Made by a program: the position numbers and the translations under genes
Notes under the pieces: generated by a model
The model's input: the letters and a program-made list of their open reading frames with translations, nothing else
Database searches by the model: none
Told to the model about the DNA's origin: nothing
Assembly: GCA_002478865.1 (NCBI GenBank)
Contig: DLJZ01000013.1
Location: 1-64,000, forward strand
Reading direction: 5' to 3'
Length of the DNA stretch: 64,000 nt
From: Hungatella sp. UBA7603
GTDB taxonomy: Bacteria; Bacillota; Clostridia; Lachnospirales; Lachnospiraceae
Shown: positions 1 through 9,916 of the stretch, piece by piece
Numbering within the stretch: position 1 is the stretch's first letter
Layout of the letters: every line of letters begins with the position of its first letter

Positions 1-1
1 T

Positions 2-736
2 TTAATAAGAGCAGATGATCTTGGTTACAGTGAAGCAGTGAATTATGGAGTTGTAAAAGCAGTACAACATGGACTAGTTAAATCGGTAGGAATGATGCCT
101 AACATGAATGCCGCAAGCCATGGTTTTGCCTTGATTAAAGATTACAATATTTGTTTAGGACAGCATACAAATATTTGTATAGGCAAACCAGTTTGCGATC
201 CGAAGTTGATTTCTAGTTTGGTCAAGGAAGATGGCGAGTTTAAATCATCAAGTGACTATCGTAATTCAGAGCAAGACACTGTTGTTTTAGAAGAAGTTGT
301 TATGGAAATTGAAGCCCAATACAGGCATTTTATAGAATTGACCGGATATGAGCCTAAGTATTTGGATGGTCATGGAATCAAAAGCCAGAACTTCTTTAAA
401 GGACTAGAAATAGTAGCTAAAAAATTCAATCTAAAGTATTCAGGGCTGACTTTTGGAAATAATCCTATGATTGTAGGTAAAACGAATGTATATGTTCATA
501 TTGCACACTCTGTGGAACAGAAATCAATGGAAACTTTAATCGAAGCAGTGGAGCAAGGACATGACGGCGACTGTGACATGGTTATTACACATCCTGGGTA
601 TATTGATGCGTATATATTGGAACATTCATCAGTAAATATCCCCAGAGTCTATGAAGTGGAAATGTTATGCAGTGAAGCTACAAAAGAATATTTGAACCGT
701 GACGATGTTGCATTAGTAACATATGATGATTTATAA
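2..736 (+). CDS. ChbG/YdjC-family carbohydrate deacetylase (5' end outside window)
   Basis: The reading frame is already open at base 2, so the true start lies upstream; a GTG at 38 is internal. The first visible residues include the ADDLG metal-binding motif of the YdjC/ChbG family, which normally lies within the first 15 residues, so only a few codons are missing. Further family signatures are a GQHTNI segment and an LDGHGIK segment, whose histidines are expected metal ligands. Family members remove acetyl groups from N-acetylated oligosaccharides such as chitobiose (phosphate). Fourteen bases after its stop lies a decayed PTS IIA gene, consistent with a former sugar-uptake cluster. The substrate is not readable here. 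Confidence 0.85.
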   Translation, partial: LIRADDLGYSEAVNYGVVKAVQHGLVKSVGMMPNMNAASHGFALIKDYNICLGQHTNICIGKPVCDPKLISSLVKEDGEFKSSSDYRNSEQDTVVLEEVVMEIEAQYRHFIELTGYEPKYLDGHGIKSQNFFKGLEIVAKKFNLKYSGLTFGNNPMIVGKTNVYVHIAHSVEQKSMETLIEAVEQGHDGDCDMVITHPGYIDAYILEHSSVNIPRVYEVEMLCSEATKEYLNRDDVALVTYDDL

Positions 737-749
737 TAGAAAAGTCTAA

Positions 750-1153
750 TCACCTAGGATTCGTTTTTGGGACCAGGCTTTTTCTCAAAAATTAATGGGA
801 AATGGTGTTGCTTTCAAGATATTGGGAGATACCATTTCTTCTCCCTGTGATGGTGCACTTACGGCAGTTTTTCCTACTGGACATGCTTTTGGACTTACAA
901 GAAGCGATGGGGTTGAAGTTTTGGTTCATATAGGAATTGACACGGTATATCTAAACGTAGAAGTATTTACTATCTTATCCAAACAGGGAGATGGGGTTAA
1001 ATGCGGCGAGCCGATTATCAAACTTAACCTGGACTTATTAAAGAAAAAAACATAGATTTATCTACAATGCTTATTATTACAAACAGTTTTGTGAAAGACA
1101 TTCAATTTATTGAATATGGACAAGTAAGCAATAAACAGAAAATAAACCGGTAG
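750..1153 (+). pseudogene. Decayed PTS glucose/beta-glucoside IIA domain (frameshifted, N-terminally truncated)
   Basis: From about 753 the frame reads like the middle of a glucose-family IIA domain (FSQKLMGNGVAF, SPCDGALTAVFPTGHAFGLT). It includes the VLVHIGIDTV motif that carries the phosphorylated histidine. The frame hits a stop at 1053-1055 just after a 7-A run at 1044-1050. Shifting by one base there recovers the missing C-terminus (LSTMLIITNSFV and onward) up to a stop at 1151-1153. The first 40 or so residues of a normal IIA, and any IIB/IIC part, are absent, and no ribosome site precedes the ATG at 795. I read it as a remnant; an intact IIA of the same family is at 11741-12271. A sequencing slip in the A-run cannot be excluded, but the missing N-terminus argues for decay. 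Confidence 0.75.
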
Positions 1154-1164
1154 GAGATGCTGAA

Positions 1165-2100
1165 ATGAAAGAAGTGGATTATTCTATTTTTGAATATCGG
1201 ATGCAAAAAGAAATACAAAATAATGAAATTGTATACAATGAAAAATTAACTGGTAAATTCGAAAAAATCTCAGTGAGAACAAGTGTTTCGGGATATGTGG
1301 ATGGATACATCTACCGGCCGGAAAATTATAATAACACTGATATTTTACCGGTCATGTTTAATCTTCACGGAGGAGGAAATGTCCTTGGTTATCCGGAACT
1401 TGATGGTATATATTGTCAAAAGTTAGCAAGTGCTGCTCATTGCGCTGTAATTAATATTGATTATTGTCTAGCTCCGGAATTTAAATTCCCGAAACCGGTT
1501 TTGTCGACGTATGAGGCAATCGTTCAAATAAAGAAAAACAGCCATTTATATAAAATTGATGCCAAAAAAATTGTTGTTGGCGGTCATAGTGCAGGCGGAA
1601 ATATATCGGCTGCGTTATGTTTATTGGATCGGGAGAAAAAAGAAATTGGGATTAGTGGCCAGATTCTGGATTACGCACCTTTGAAACAATCTTTGAGTGA
1701 AGAAGACAGGCAGGCACTTGATCCAGACAAAGCATTAAGTCCCAGTATAATGCTTCAATATATTAATTGGTATTTCGATGATCTTAATGATTTGGATCAT
1801 CCATTGGCCTCCCCACTGTCAGGTGATTTACATGATCTTCCAAGGATGCTTATATTAGGGGCTGAGTATGATTCCTTATTAAAAGAGGAAGAGGATTTTG
1901 CAAAGAAGGCTAAAGCTGCTGGAAACAATGTAAAATTTGAACTATTTAAGAATTGTCAACATGGCTTTACACACAAATGGCTGAAAGAGTATAATAAAGA
2001 AGAATCAGACAGAGCGTGGACCATGATGGGGGAATTTTTATCGGAGGTTTTTCGCGGTGCTGTGAGCAGTGAAGAAGAGGACCTTAACATTAAAAATTGA
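1165..2100 (+). CDS. Alpha/beta hydrolase, HSL-type esterase
   Basis: The 311-residue protein has the hormone-sensitive-lipase signature: an oxyanion-hole HGGG motif near residue 68, nucleophile Ser142 in GHSAGG, Asp236 and His266 (QHGF). No signal peptide is visible, so it should be cytoplasmic. Such enzymes cut short-chain carboxylic esters. GGTAGGAGATGC just upstream of the ATG serves as ribosome site. It overlaps the spacer of another alpha/beta hydrolase starting at about 2144; the pair sits between a sugar deacetylase remnant region and a LacI-GH32 unit, so removal of acyl decorations from sugars or plant glycosides is a plausible but unproven role. Confidence 0.8.
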   Translation: MKEVDYSIFEYRMQKEIQNNEIVYNEKLTGKFEKISVRTSVSGYVDGYIYRPENYNNTDILPVMFNLHGGGNVLGYPELDGIYCQKLASAAHCAVINIDYCLAPEFKFPKPVLSTYEAIVQIKKNSHLYKIDAKKIVVGGHSAGGNISAALCLLDREKKEIGISGQILDYAPLKQSLSEEDRQALDPDKALSPSIMLQYINWYFDDLNDLDHPLASPLSGDLHDLPRMLILGAEYDSLLKEEEDFAKKAKAAGNNVKFELFKNCQHGFTHKWLKEYNKEESDRAWTMMGEFLSEVFRGAVSSEEEDLNIKN

Positions 2101-2143
2101 AACGGGTAGAAGAAAACTTTGTGTTAAAGATGGGATGGATGCC

Positions 2144-3052
2144 ATGGAACCTAAAATGAAATATACATACGAAGAAATGCCTAAAGTGGTTAATTATCCA
2201 GAAGGAACAAAGGTAATCAAAGGAGATAAAGATAATATACGAGCATTTATCGGTGAAGATATTATATATACAAAAAGGGATGGAATTGATTTAAAGCTAA
2301 GGCTTGTCTATCCGGAAACTCTTGATAAAAATAAAAAATATCCTTTATTTTTTCATGTTCAGGGTTCCGCCTGGAAGAAACAAAATCTTAATAGCCATAT
2401 TCTGGATTTTAAAGATATTATTACACATGGATATGTTCTGGCTGTTGTAGAGTATCGTCCCAGCGATGTGGCATTATTTCCGGCTCAGATCTTGGATGCA
2501 AAATGCGCAATGAGGTATATTCAAAACCATAGTGACGAGCTTCCTATTGATATAAATAATGTATTTATATCTGGAGAATCAAGCGGAGGACACACCTCTG
2601 CGATGTGTTGGGCTACTTGGAAAAATTTCAGATTGGACGATACGGAAGAAGTTCTTTGCAAGGTAAGAGGATTCATCGACTTATATGGAGTAAGCAATCT
2701 ATCTACGATGCATAAATATCCTTCTGCGTTTGACCATGATAAATCCTCTCCTGCAACTATGATCATTGGTGTCGACAGCCTTTTAGATAATCTGGATTTG
2801 GCGTTAAAAGCTTCTCCTGTATCTTATATTGATGATGAATCAAATAATGATCCGCTGCTTATCATGCATGGAAATAAAGACCGGGTTGTCCCATTTGAAC
2901 AGAGCATAGAGCTGTATGAAACGTGTGTCAAATATAATAAAAATGTAGAATTTTATAGCGTAGATGATGGGGATCATGGAGGAAATGTATTCTATTGCCA
3001 GGATACATTAAATGTCCTCATTGATTTTTTAGAAAAATATATTGATAAATAG
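2144..3052 (+). CDS. Alpha/beta hydrolase (acetylesterase / prolyl-oligopeptidase-like)
   Basis: About 302 residues from the ATG at 2144; an ATG at 2135 and a GTG at 2069 in the same frame are alternatives, and no start has a strong ribosome site, so the start is uncertain. Catalytic features are nucleophile Ser146 in GESSGG, an HGNKDRVVPF segment holding the acid, and a C-terminal DGDHGG histidine. The HVQGSAW segment replaces the usual HGGG oxyanion motif. This is the BD-FAE/acetylxylan-esterase-like branch of the fold. It is not a close copy of the preceding esterase, so the two probably act on different esters. The function is assigned only at family level. Confidence 0.75.
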   Translation: MEPKMKYTYEEMPKVVNYPEGTKVIKGDKDNIRAFIGEDIIYTKRDGIDLKLRLVYPETLDKNKKYPLFFHVQGSAWKKQNLNSHILDFKDIITHGYVLAVVEYRPSDVALFPAQILDAKCAMRYIQNHSDELPIDINNVFISGESSGGHTSAMCWATWKNFRLDDTEEVLCKVRGFIDLYGVSNLSTMHKYPSAFDHDKSSPATMIIGVDSLLDNLDLALKASPVSYIDDESNNDPLLIMHGNKDRVVPFEQSIELYETCVKYNKNVEFYSVDDGDHGGNVFYCQDTLNVLIDFLEKYIDK

Positions 3053-3130
3053 TTAGCGTTTACTCTTGCCGAGATATTCACTGGATAAGGAATTACATCA
3101 TTAAAGATTTCTGGACTATATTACTATTTT

Positions 3131-3224
3131 TTGACAAACATTTTATTCGTAATTTTAAAATTAAATAAGGCTAAGAAAATAGCTAATTATTATATTATTA
3201 CAATACTAATATAACAATTAGCTA
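3131..3224 (+). promoter_or_regulatory. Candidate promoter/operator region of the LacI-GH32 unit
   Basis: A TTGACA lies at 3131-3136 but no convincing -10 follows at the usual spacing. Further on, two copies of a short palindrome centred on TAGCTA form an inverted pair: TAGCTAATT at 3180-3188 and AATTAGCTA at 3216-3224. Symmetric paired sites just upstream of a LacI-family gene suggest autoregulation. This is inference from position and symmetry. Confidence 0.3.
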
Positions 3225-3258
3225 AATTAAGTTAGTTGAAACTTATCTGGAGGAAATC

Positions 3259-4269
3259 ATGGAAAGTAAAGTCACCATTCAGGATATTGCCACAATGGCC
3301 GGTGTATCTAAAAGCAGCGTATCTAGATATTTAAATAATGGATATATCAGCGAAGACAAAGCTAAGAAAATAAAATCGGCAATTGAAAGGACAGGTTTTG
3401 AAACCAATTTTTTTGCTAAAAGATTAAAAACGAAGAAAAGTGGATTGATTGGTATTGTAATTCCAAGAATTGATTCGGTTACGGTAGGTAAGTTTTTAAA
3501 TGGTATTAACAGAAAATTAAGAGAAAATGATTATCAGGGAATGATTTTAATCAGTGAGTTGGATATAGAAAAAGAACTGGATAATATCAACAGCCTTAAT
3601 CAGCAGGGGGTTGATGGGATAATTATTAATTCAATGTCAATTACCAAAAAACACTTAGAAATAACAAGCAAGCTAAATATTCCAACAATCTTTACGGGAC
3701 AAAAAAGCGAGTTTATTAATTATATTAAATTAGATGATTATAAAGCGGGCAGAATAATGGGGGAATATTTTAAATCAAAAGGTCATAAGGAAATCGTTTT
3801 TCTGGGCGTAAATGAATTTGATAAAGCAGTAGGAATTGAGAGGAAAAGTGGTTTTATTGATGCAGTAAAAGAAAATAATCCGGGCGGTAGGGTTCAATTT
3901 GTGGAAACAGATTTTACGTTCGCCAGTGCTTATCTTAAGGGCGATGAAATATTGAAATATAAGCCAACAGCCATCGTTTGTGCTACGGATAACATATGCC
4001 TGGGAATCCTTCGATATTTACATGAAAGAAACATAAAAGTTCCGGATGAAATTTCTGTTGCTGGTTTCGGTGGATATGAGATAGGCGGTGTTTCCTATCC
4101 TGCGATTACTACGATTGCTTTTGATTATGAATTGATTGGTATAAAGACGGCTCAGGGGATTCTGGATTTGATTGAAGGGAAGGAACTGGAAGAAAACAAT
4201 GACATAGCTTTAGAATTAATAGAAAGAGAGAGTGTGAAAGAAATTGGTGATAAGGGAGGTATTGGATGA
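3259..4269 (+). CDS. LacI-family transcriptional repressor (probable sucrose/fructoside regulator)
   Basis: The 336-residue protein has the LacI layout: an N-terminal helix-turn-helix (TIQDIATMAGVSKSSVSRYL, residues 5-24), a hinge helix near 45-60 and a periplasmic-binding-protein-like sensor domain to the C-terminus. A GGAGGAAATC ribosome site precedes the ATG. Its stop overlaps the start of the GH32 gene (ATGA at 4266-4269), so the two are translationally coupled and the repressor very likely controls that gene. The inducer is presumably a beta-fructoside or its phosphate. Confidence 0.88.
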   Translation: MESKVTIQDIATMAGVSKSSVSRYLNNGYISEDKAKKIKSAIERTGFETNFFAKRLKTKKSGLIGIVIPRIDSVTVGKFLNGINRKLRENDYQGMILISELDIEKELDNINSLNQQGVDGIIINSMSITKKHLEITSKLNIPTIFTGQKSEFINYIKLDDYKAGRIMGEYFKSKGHKEIVFLGVNEFDKAVGIERKSGFIDAVKENNPGGRVQFVETDFTFASAYLKGDEILKYKPTAIVCATDNICLGILRYLHERNIKVPDEISVAGFGGYEIGGVSYPAITTIAFDYELIGIKTAQGILDLIEGKELEENNDIALELIERESVKEIGDKGGIG

Positions 4270-5726
4270 CAGATCCCCATTTATATGAGCAGATAAATCA
4301 AGATTTAAAGAATTATTATGACAATGAAAAAAATAACAAAAGAAATCTGTGGAGAAATAATTTTCATATTGAAATGCCCTTTGGTTTGATCAATGACCCC
4401 AATGGATTATGTTACTATAATAATAAATTCTATATATTTTACCAATGGAATCCCTTTAGCTGCGAGCATAAATTTAAACACTGGGGATTGGTAACAACAA
4501 CAGATTTTGTAAATTTTACAAGACCAGAGATAGTTTTAAGGCCAGAGGAATGGTTTGACAAAGATGGTTGTTATTCTGGGGGGGCGCATGTCAAGGATGA
4601 TACTTTGCACTTATTCTATACTGGGAATGTGAAAGGGGAGAGTGGTCAAAGAGAATCGTATCAATGTATGGTTGAATATAAGAATGATGGTACCTTTGAT
4701 AAAAAAGGTGTAATAATTGATAAACAACCGGAAAGTTATACGGCTCACTTCAGAGATCCAATGGTATTTGAAGGCAATGGGATATATTACATGGTGCTCG
4801 GAGCTCAGACGGAAGATTTAAAAGGAAGAGCATTGATCTATAAATCAGAAGATAGTTATAAATGGAGTTTTTCTGGTGAACTAAAGATAAATATGAATGA
4901 CTTTGGTTATATGTGGGAATGTCCAAACTTATTTAAGATCAGCGGGAATCAGTTTGCATTTTTGTTTTCCCCTCAGGGATTAAAAGAAGAAGAATTTAAA
5001 TATCAAAATAAGTTCCAATCTGGATATGTGATTGGAGAGCTGGATTTAAATGATGTCTCTTTGGAGCATCACACAGAGTTTAAAGAAATTGACAAAGGTT
5101 TTGATTTTTATGCACCCCAGGTTTTTCGGTATGAAGAAAAACATATTATGCTGGGATGGATCGGAATGCCTGACAATGAGGGGGAATATGTAAGCTCGCA
5201 AGACGGCTGGATCTTTGGTTTAACCATGCCAAGAGTTTTAAAATATATAGATGGTATTATATATCAGGAGCCGCTTGATTTTTTGGAAAATTTAAGAGAA
5301 TCCCAAATAGTGGATTTGGAAAATGAAATTGCAGATAATTATAAGATTACTCTTGAAACAAGAACGATAGAATGTTACCTGGATTTGGATATGAAAGATT
5401 ACAATGACCAGGAATTGAAGTTGAAATTTAAAAAAGAAAGTATTTCGATATTCTACAATAAAGAAGAGGAAACCTGTATATTAGATAGAAATAGTATGGA
5501 GCTTGGTGGAAAAGGGGTAAGGAAATTTAAATTAAAAGCTGATAAATCACTAAAGCTGCATATGTTTATAGATAATTCAACGATAGAAATATATTATCAA
5601 GATGGATTAGAAACTACAACTTTCGCTTATTTTCCCATATGTGATGATTTTGAGATTGAAATCAAGAATAAGGCGAAAATTAATAAATTACAAATTTGGA
5701 ATTTGAAAAAAATTAATTATGTCTAA
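4266..5726 (+). CDS. scrB: GH32 beta-fructosidase / sucrose-6-phosphate hydrolase
   Basis: The 486-residue protein carries the three GH32 signature acids: nucleophile Asp44 in NDPNG, transition-state stabiliser Asp164 in FRDP and acid/base Glu218 in WECPN. The five-bladed propeller is followed by the usual C-terminal beta-sandwich from about residue 350. No signal peptide is present, so it acts inside the cell on sucrose, sucrose-6-phosphate or short fructo-oligosaccharides. It starts within the stop of the LacI gene. No PTS IIBC or sucrose permease is adjacent, so the imported form is unknown; the gene symbol is by family only. Confidence 0.85.
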   Translation: MTDPHLYEQINQDLKNYYDNEKNNKRNLWRNNFHIEMPFGLINDPNGLCYYNNKFYIFYQWNPFSCEHKFKHWGLVTTTDFVNFTRPEIVLRPEEWFDKDGCYSGGAHVKDDTLHLFYTGNVKGESGQRESYQCMVEYKNDGTFDKKGVIIDKQPESYTAHFRDPMVFEGNGIYYMVLGAQTEDLKGRALIYKSEDSYKWSFSGELKINMNDFGYMWECPNLFKISGNQFAFLFSPQGLKEEEFKYQNKFQSGYVIGELDLNDVSLEHHTEFKEIDKGFDFYAPQVFRYEEKHIMLGWIGMPDNEGEYVSSQDGWIFGLTMPRVLKYIDGIIYQEPLDFLENLRESQIVDLENEIADNYKITLETRTIECYLDLDMKDYNDQELKLKFKKESISIFYNKEEETCILDRNSMELGGKGVRKFKLKADKSLKLHMFIDNSTIEIYYQDGLETTTFAYFPICDDFEIEIKNKAKINKLQIWNLKKINYV

Positions 5727-5896
5727 AAAATTGTTTTATTAGGCAAGTTATGGATTGATATGGCCAGTGCTAATAATACCTGTACCAATATAATGGAAAG
5801 GCTATGATGGAGAGCTAAAGAAAACTTTTTTACAGTTTATTGAATGATGCAAAAATCAATATTGGTTGTTTCTTTTGAAATAATCTGATATCATAA

Positions 5897-7342
<1,446 letters not shown>

Positions 7343-7394
7343 TAGTGTACAAATTGCACGGAATATTATTGGTTAAAATTCCAGTTGTTTTTAT

Positions 7395-7435
7395 AACACT
7401 CCTGTGCTAAGATTGGGATAGTTTACAGGAGTGTT
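7395..7435 (+). repeat. Inverted repeat after bglA, overlapping the first RAT
   Basis: AACACTCCTGT at 7395-7405 is repeated perfectly in inverse orientation at 7425-7435, with a 19-base loop. No T-run follows, so it is a weak terminator at best. Its 3' arm overlaps the first bases of the RAT element, so the two structures exclude each other and this stem may add a further layer of control. Confidence 0.55.
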
Positions 7436-7456
7436 ACTATTAAATTAGGCAAGTCT
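7430..7456 (+). promoter_or_regulatory. RAT element 1 (LicT/BglG antiterminator site)
   Basis: The segment begins AGTGTTACT and contains ATTAAATTAGGCAAG, resembling the ribonucleic antiterminator consensus (GTTACT and GGCAA blocks) bound by BglG-family proteins. It aligns nearly base for base with a second copy at 8399-8425. Its 3' part shares bases with the 5' arm of a terminator at 7450-7490, the mutually exclusive arrangement expected. It should make licT expression subject to LicT itself. Confidence 0.75.
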
Positions 7457-7490
7457 GCATCTGCTTTTTTGGTGCATACTTGTTTTTTTT
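7450..7490 (+). terminator. Conditional terminator overlapping RAT 1
   Basis: CAAGTCTGCA at 7450-7459 pairs with TGCATACTTG at 7473-7482 with a single mismatch, followed immediately by eight Ts at 7483-7490. The 5' arm overlaps the RAT element, so LicT binding would block formation of this stem. Confidence 0.75.
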
Positions 7491-7552
7491 GTTTTTTAAA
7501 TATATCTGTAACGTTTATCATTCATTGCAACAGTGGGATTGAGGATACTTTT

Positions 7553-8392
7553 ATGAAAATGGTTATTAAGCAGATATTAAATACAAATGCTGTAATATCG
7601 AACGATGAAAATGGACAAGATGTCTTGCTCCTTGGAAGCGGACTTGGTTTTAAAAGCCGCAACGGAGATGTGATCGATCAGGAACGGGTTGAAAAACAGT
7701 TTATCTTAAAAGATAAAAACCATAAAAGTCAGTTTCGAGAAATTTTAGATACCGTGCCACAGGAATACATTATGGTGGCAGAGGATGTGATTGATTATGC
7801 AGTTCAGATCTATGATATGACCTTGAATGAAACCATTCATATCTCCTTAGTCGATCATATTTACCATGCGGTTGAAAATTTTAAGCAGGGGTTTGCTGTA
7901 CCGAATTCGATTCTTCACGATATCATACGATTCTATCCGGACGAATATAAGGTTGGTCAGAAGATGCTTGATTTAATCGAGGCAAAATTTGATTACCGGT
8001 TATCCAATGATGAAGCAGGATTTGTAGCCATGCATTTTGTAACGGCACGGCATAATCAAATAAGCGGAAATGCAAAAAAGATGATTGTTATGGTAAGCGA
8101 GTTAAATGATCTGATTCTGTCAGAACTGAAATTTCAGGTAAAAGAAGATTCATTGCCGTATTACCGCTATATGACCCATTTGAAATTTTTTGCACAACGT
8201 GTTATGACAAATTATTATTATAAAGAGCATGGCGGGGCACGCATGTTAGAGGAGCTACTTAGAAACTATCCCGATGAATATCATTGTAGCCAGAAGGTAT
8301 GTAAATATATTGAAGATAAGTATCATTACAAAGCAGGGCACGATGAATTGATTTACCTTGCAGTTCATTTGTCACAATTGAAAAATAGTTAG
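7553..8392 (+). CDS. licT: BglG/LicT-family transcriptional antiterminator
   Basis: From the ATG at 7553 (after GAGGATACTTTT) the product is 279 residues, the usual LicT length; extending upstream would run through the RNA switch, so I reject earlier starts. Residues 1-55 form the RNA-binding CAT domain (GSGLGFKSRNGDVID region). Two PRD domains follow, at about 65-170 and 175-279, with the conserved histidines (LVDHIYH, MHFVTARH, YRYMTHLKF, LAVHLS) phosphorylated by the PTS. It should bind the two RAT copies at 7430 and 8399 and permit transcription when the beta-glucoside PTS is active. Confidence 0.92.
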   Translation: MKMVIKQILNTNAVISNDENGQDVLLLGSGLGFKSRNGDVIDQERVEKQFILKDKNHKSQFREILDTVPQEYIMVAEDVIDYAVQIYDMTLNETIHISLVDHIYHAVENFKQGFAVPNSILHDIIRFYPDEYKVGQKMLDLIEAKFDYRLSNDEAGFVAMHFVTARHNQISGNAKKMIVMVSELNDLILSELKFQVKEDSLPYYRYMTHLKFFAQRVMTNYYYKEHGGARMLEELLRNYPDEYHCSQKVCKYIEDKYHYKAGHDELIYLAVHLSQLKNS

Positions 8393-8398
8393 TTTGGC

Positions 8399-8425
8399 AG
8401 TGTTATGATTAAGTTCAGCAAAGCC
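8399..8425 (+). promoter_or_regulatory. RAT element 2 ahead of the PTS genes
   Basis: The segment begins AGTGTTATG and runs through ATTAAGTTCAGCAAAG. Compared with RAT 1 it keeps AGTGTTA, ATTAA, TT and GCAA at identical spacing. Its end overlaps the 5' arm of the terminator at 8421-8464, immediately upstream of the PTS IIBC gene. This is the classic licT-RAT-terminator-bglP order. Confidence 0.8.
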
Positions 8426-8464
8426 TGGTTATTCTCTGATGGTAGGGGATAGCCAGGCTTTTTT
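8421..8464 (+). terminator. Conditional terminator in front of the PTS IIBC gene
   Basis: AAGCCTGG at 8421-8428 pairs with CCAGGCTT at 8453-8460, extended by several A-U and G-U pairs inside, with six Ts at 8459-8464. It lies 27 bases before the PTS start codon and overlaps RAT 2. Confidence 0.88.
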
Positions 8465-8491
8465 GATAGAAAACAATAGGAGGATAATAGT

Positions 8492-9880
8492 ATGGCAGAT
8501 TATTCAAAATTAGCCAAGGACATTGTAGAGCATGTGGGGGGAGAAGAGAATGTTAATTCCCTGACTCATTGTATTACACGGCTTCGTTTTAAATTAAAGG
8601 ACGAAAGCAAGGCAGACACGGAAACATTAACAAACATGCAGGGTGTCATTAAAGTAATGCAAGCAGCCGGTCAGTATCAGGTTGTAATCGGTAGTGAGGT
8701 AGAAGACGTATACGACCAAATTTTACTCAGCACTAAAATTGGAGACAAAAATAAGAGTGAAACAGTAGAAACAGATCATTCTTCTTCCAGCAACAAAAAG
8801 AGTAGCGTTGTGGAAAAGATAACCGATCTTATTTCCGGTATATTTATGCCGTTTATGGGAGCATTTGCTGGAGCAGGACTTTTAAAGGGATTTTTGGTTC
8901 TTTTTACTACCCTGTCCCTTCTTGATAAAACATCCACCACTTATACCATACTTTATGCGGCATCAGACAGTATTTTTTATTTCCTGCCGGTGTTTTTAGC
9001 ATATTGTGCAGGGCAGAAGTTTGGCGCTAAGCCATTTATTTCAATGGCCATTGCCTGCGCCATGTGTTATCCAAGCCTGACAGGCTTATTCAATGATAAA
9101 GAGATAGCCGTTACATTTTTGTCAATTCCGGTTAAGCTCATCAGCTATCCCAGCTCTGTACTACCTATTCTAATAACGGTATATGCACAGTCAAAACTTG
9201 AAAAAGGCTTAATGAAAGTAATCCCTAAAATTATTCAGAGTATGATTATTCCGTTGCTGGATTTTATCGTCGTTTTCCCGCTGGCACTGATTGTTATAGG
9301 TCCAGTTACGGATGTAGTGAGCAAAGGTTTGGCAGGAGGGATCCAGATGGCGTTCTCTTTTTCACCGGCAATTGCCGGATTTGCACTGGGAACGTTTTGG
9401 CCCCTGTGCATCGTGTTTGGTTTACATTGGGGATTTTTCCCTATTGTTATGAACAATTATTCCGTATTAGGTTATGATTATATTATGCCACCTACATTCG
9501 GCGCCAATTTCGGTATTGCAGCAGCATGTTTGGCCGTATTTTTAAAAACTAGGAATAAAGATCTGAAATTAATATCTGGTTCCGCTTCTATATCAGCTTT
9601 GATTGGTGGTGTAACAGAACCGGGTATCTATGGTGTTTTATTGAAAAACAAGAGAATATTCATCGGTATGTGTTTGATTAACGGAATCAGCGGTATTATT
9701 GCGGCTGTTGCAGGAAGTATCCGTACCACTCAGGTTCCTGTCAATGTTTTAACGATTCCCGCCCTTTATGCGATGTCTGGTCCAGCCATCGTTATATCAA
9801 TGGCGTTTTCCTTTGTCGGAGTATTTTTGGTGACCTACTTCTTTACCTATAAGAATGATGCACAGCCAAATAAAGCCTAG
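8492..9880 (+). CDS. PTS beta-glucoside transporter, IIBC components
   Basis: The 462-residue protein has an N-terminal IIB domain (residues 1-80) with the phosphorylated Cys27 in HCITRLRF. A linker around 85-110 is followed by a hydrophobic IIC domain with about ten membrane segments, including the GLHWGFFPI and GGVTEPGIYGV motifs of the glucose/glucoside superfamily. No IIA domain is fused; a separate IIA is encoded at 11741. It imports and 6-phosphorylates a beta-glucoside-type sugar. Transcription should depend on LicT through RAT 2. The next gene is a beta-glucuronidase, which is unusual company for a PTS. Confidence 0.9.
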   Translation: MADYSKLAKDIVEHVGGEENVNSLTHCITRLRFKLKDESKADTETLTNMQGVIKVMQAAGQYQVVIGSEVEDVYDQILLSTKIGDKNKSETVETDHSSSSNKKSSVVEKITDLISGIFMPFMGAFAGAGLLKGFLVLFTTLSLLDKTSTTYTILYAASDSIFYFLPVFLAYCAGQKFGAKPFISMAIACAMCYPSLTGLFNDKEIAVTFLSIPVKLISYPSSVLPILITVYAQSKLEKGLMKVIPKIIQSMIIPLLDFIVVFPLALIVIGPVTDVVSKGLAGGIQMAFSFSPAIAGFALGTFWPLCIVFGLHWGFFPIVMNNYSVLGYDYIMPPTFGANFGIAAACLAVFLKTRNKDLKLISGSASISALIGGVTEPGIYGVLLKNKRIFIGMCLINGISGIIAAVAGSIRTTQVPVNVLTIPALYAMSGPAIVISMAFSFVGVFLVTYFFTYKNDAQPNKA

Positions 9881-9916
9881 ATGTAAAAACATAAAAAGAT
9901 AACAGGAGAATAAAAG

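Noticed and set aside
7469..7552. Longer N-terminus for LicT
   Set aside because: It would translate part of the terminator region and add residues absent from the RNA-binding domain family; the ATG at 7553 gives the normal length.
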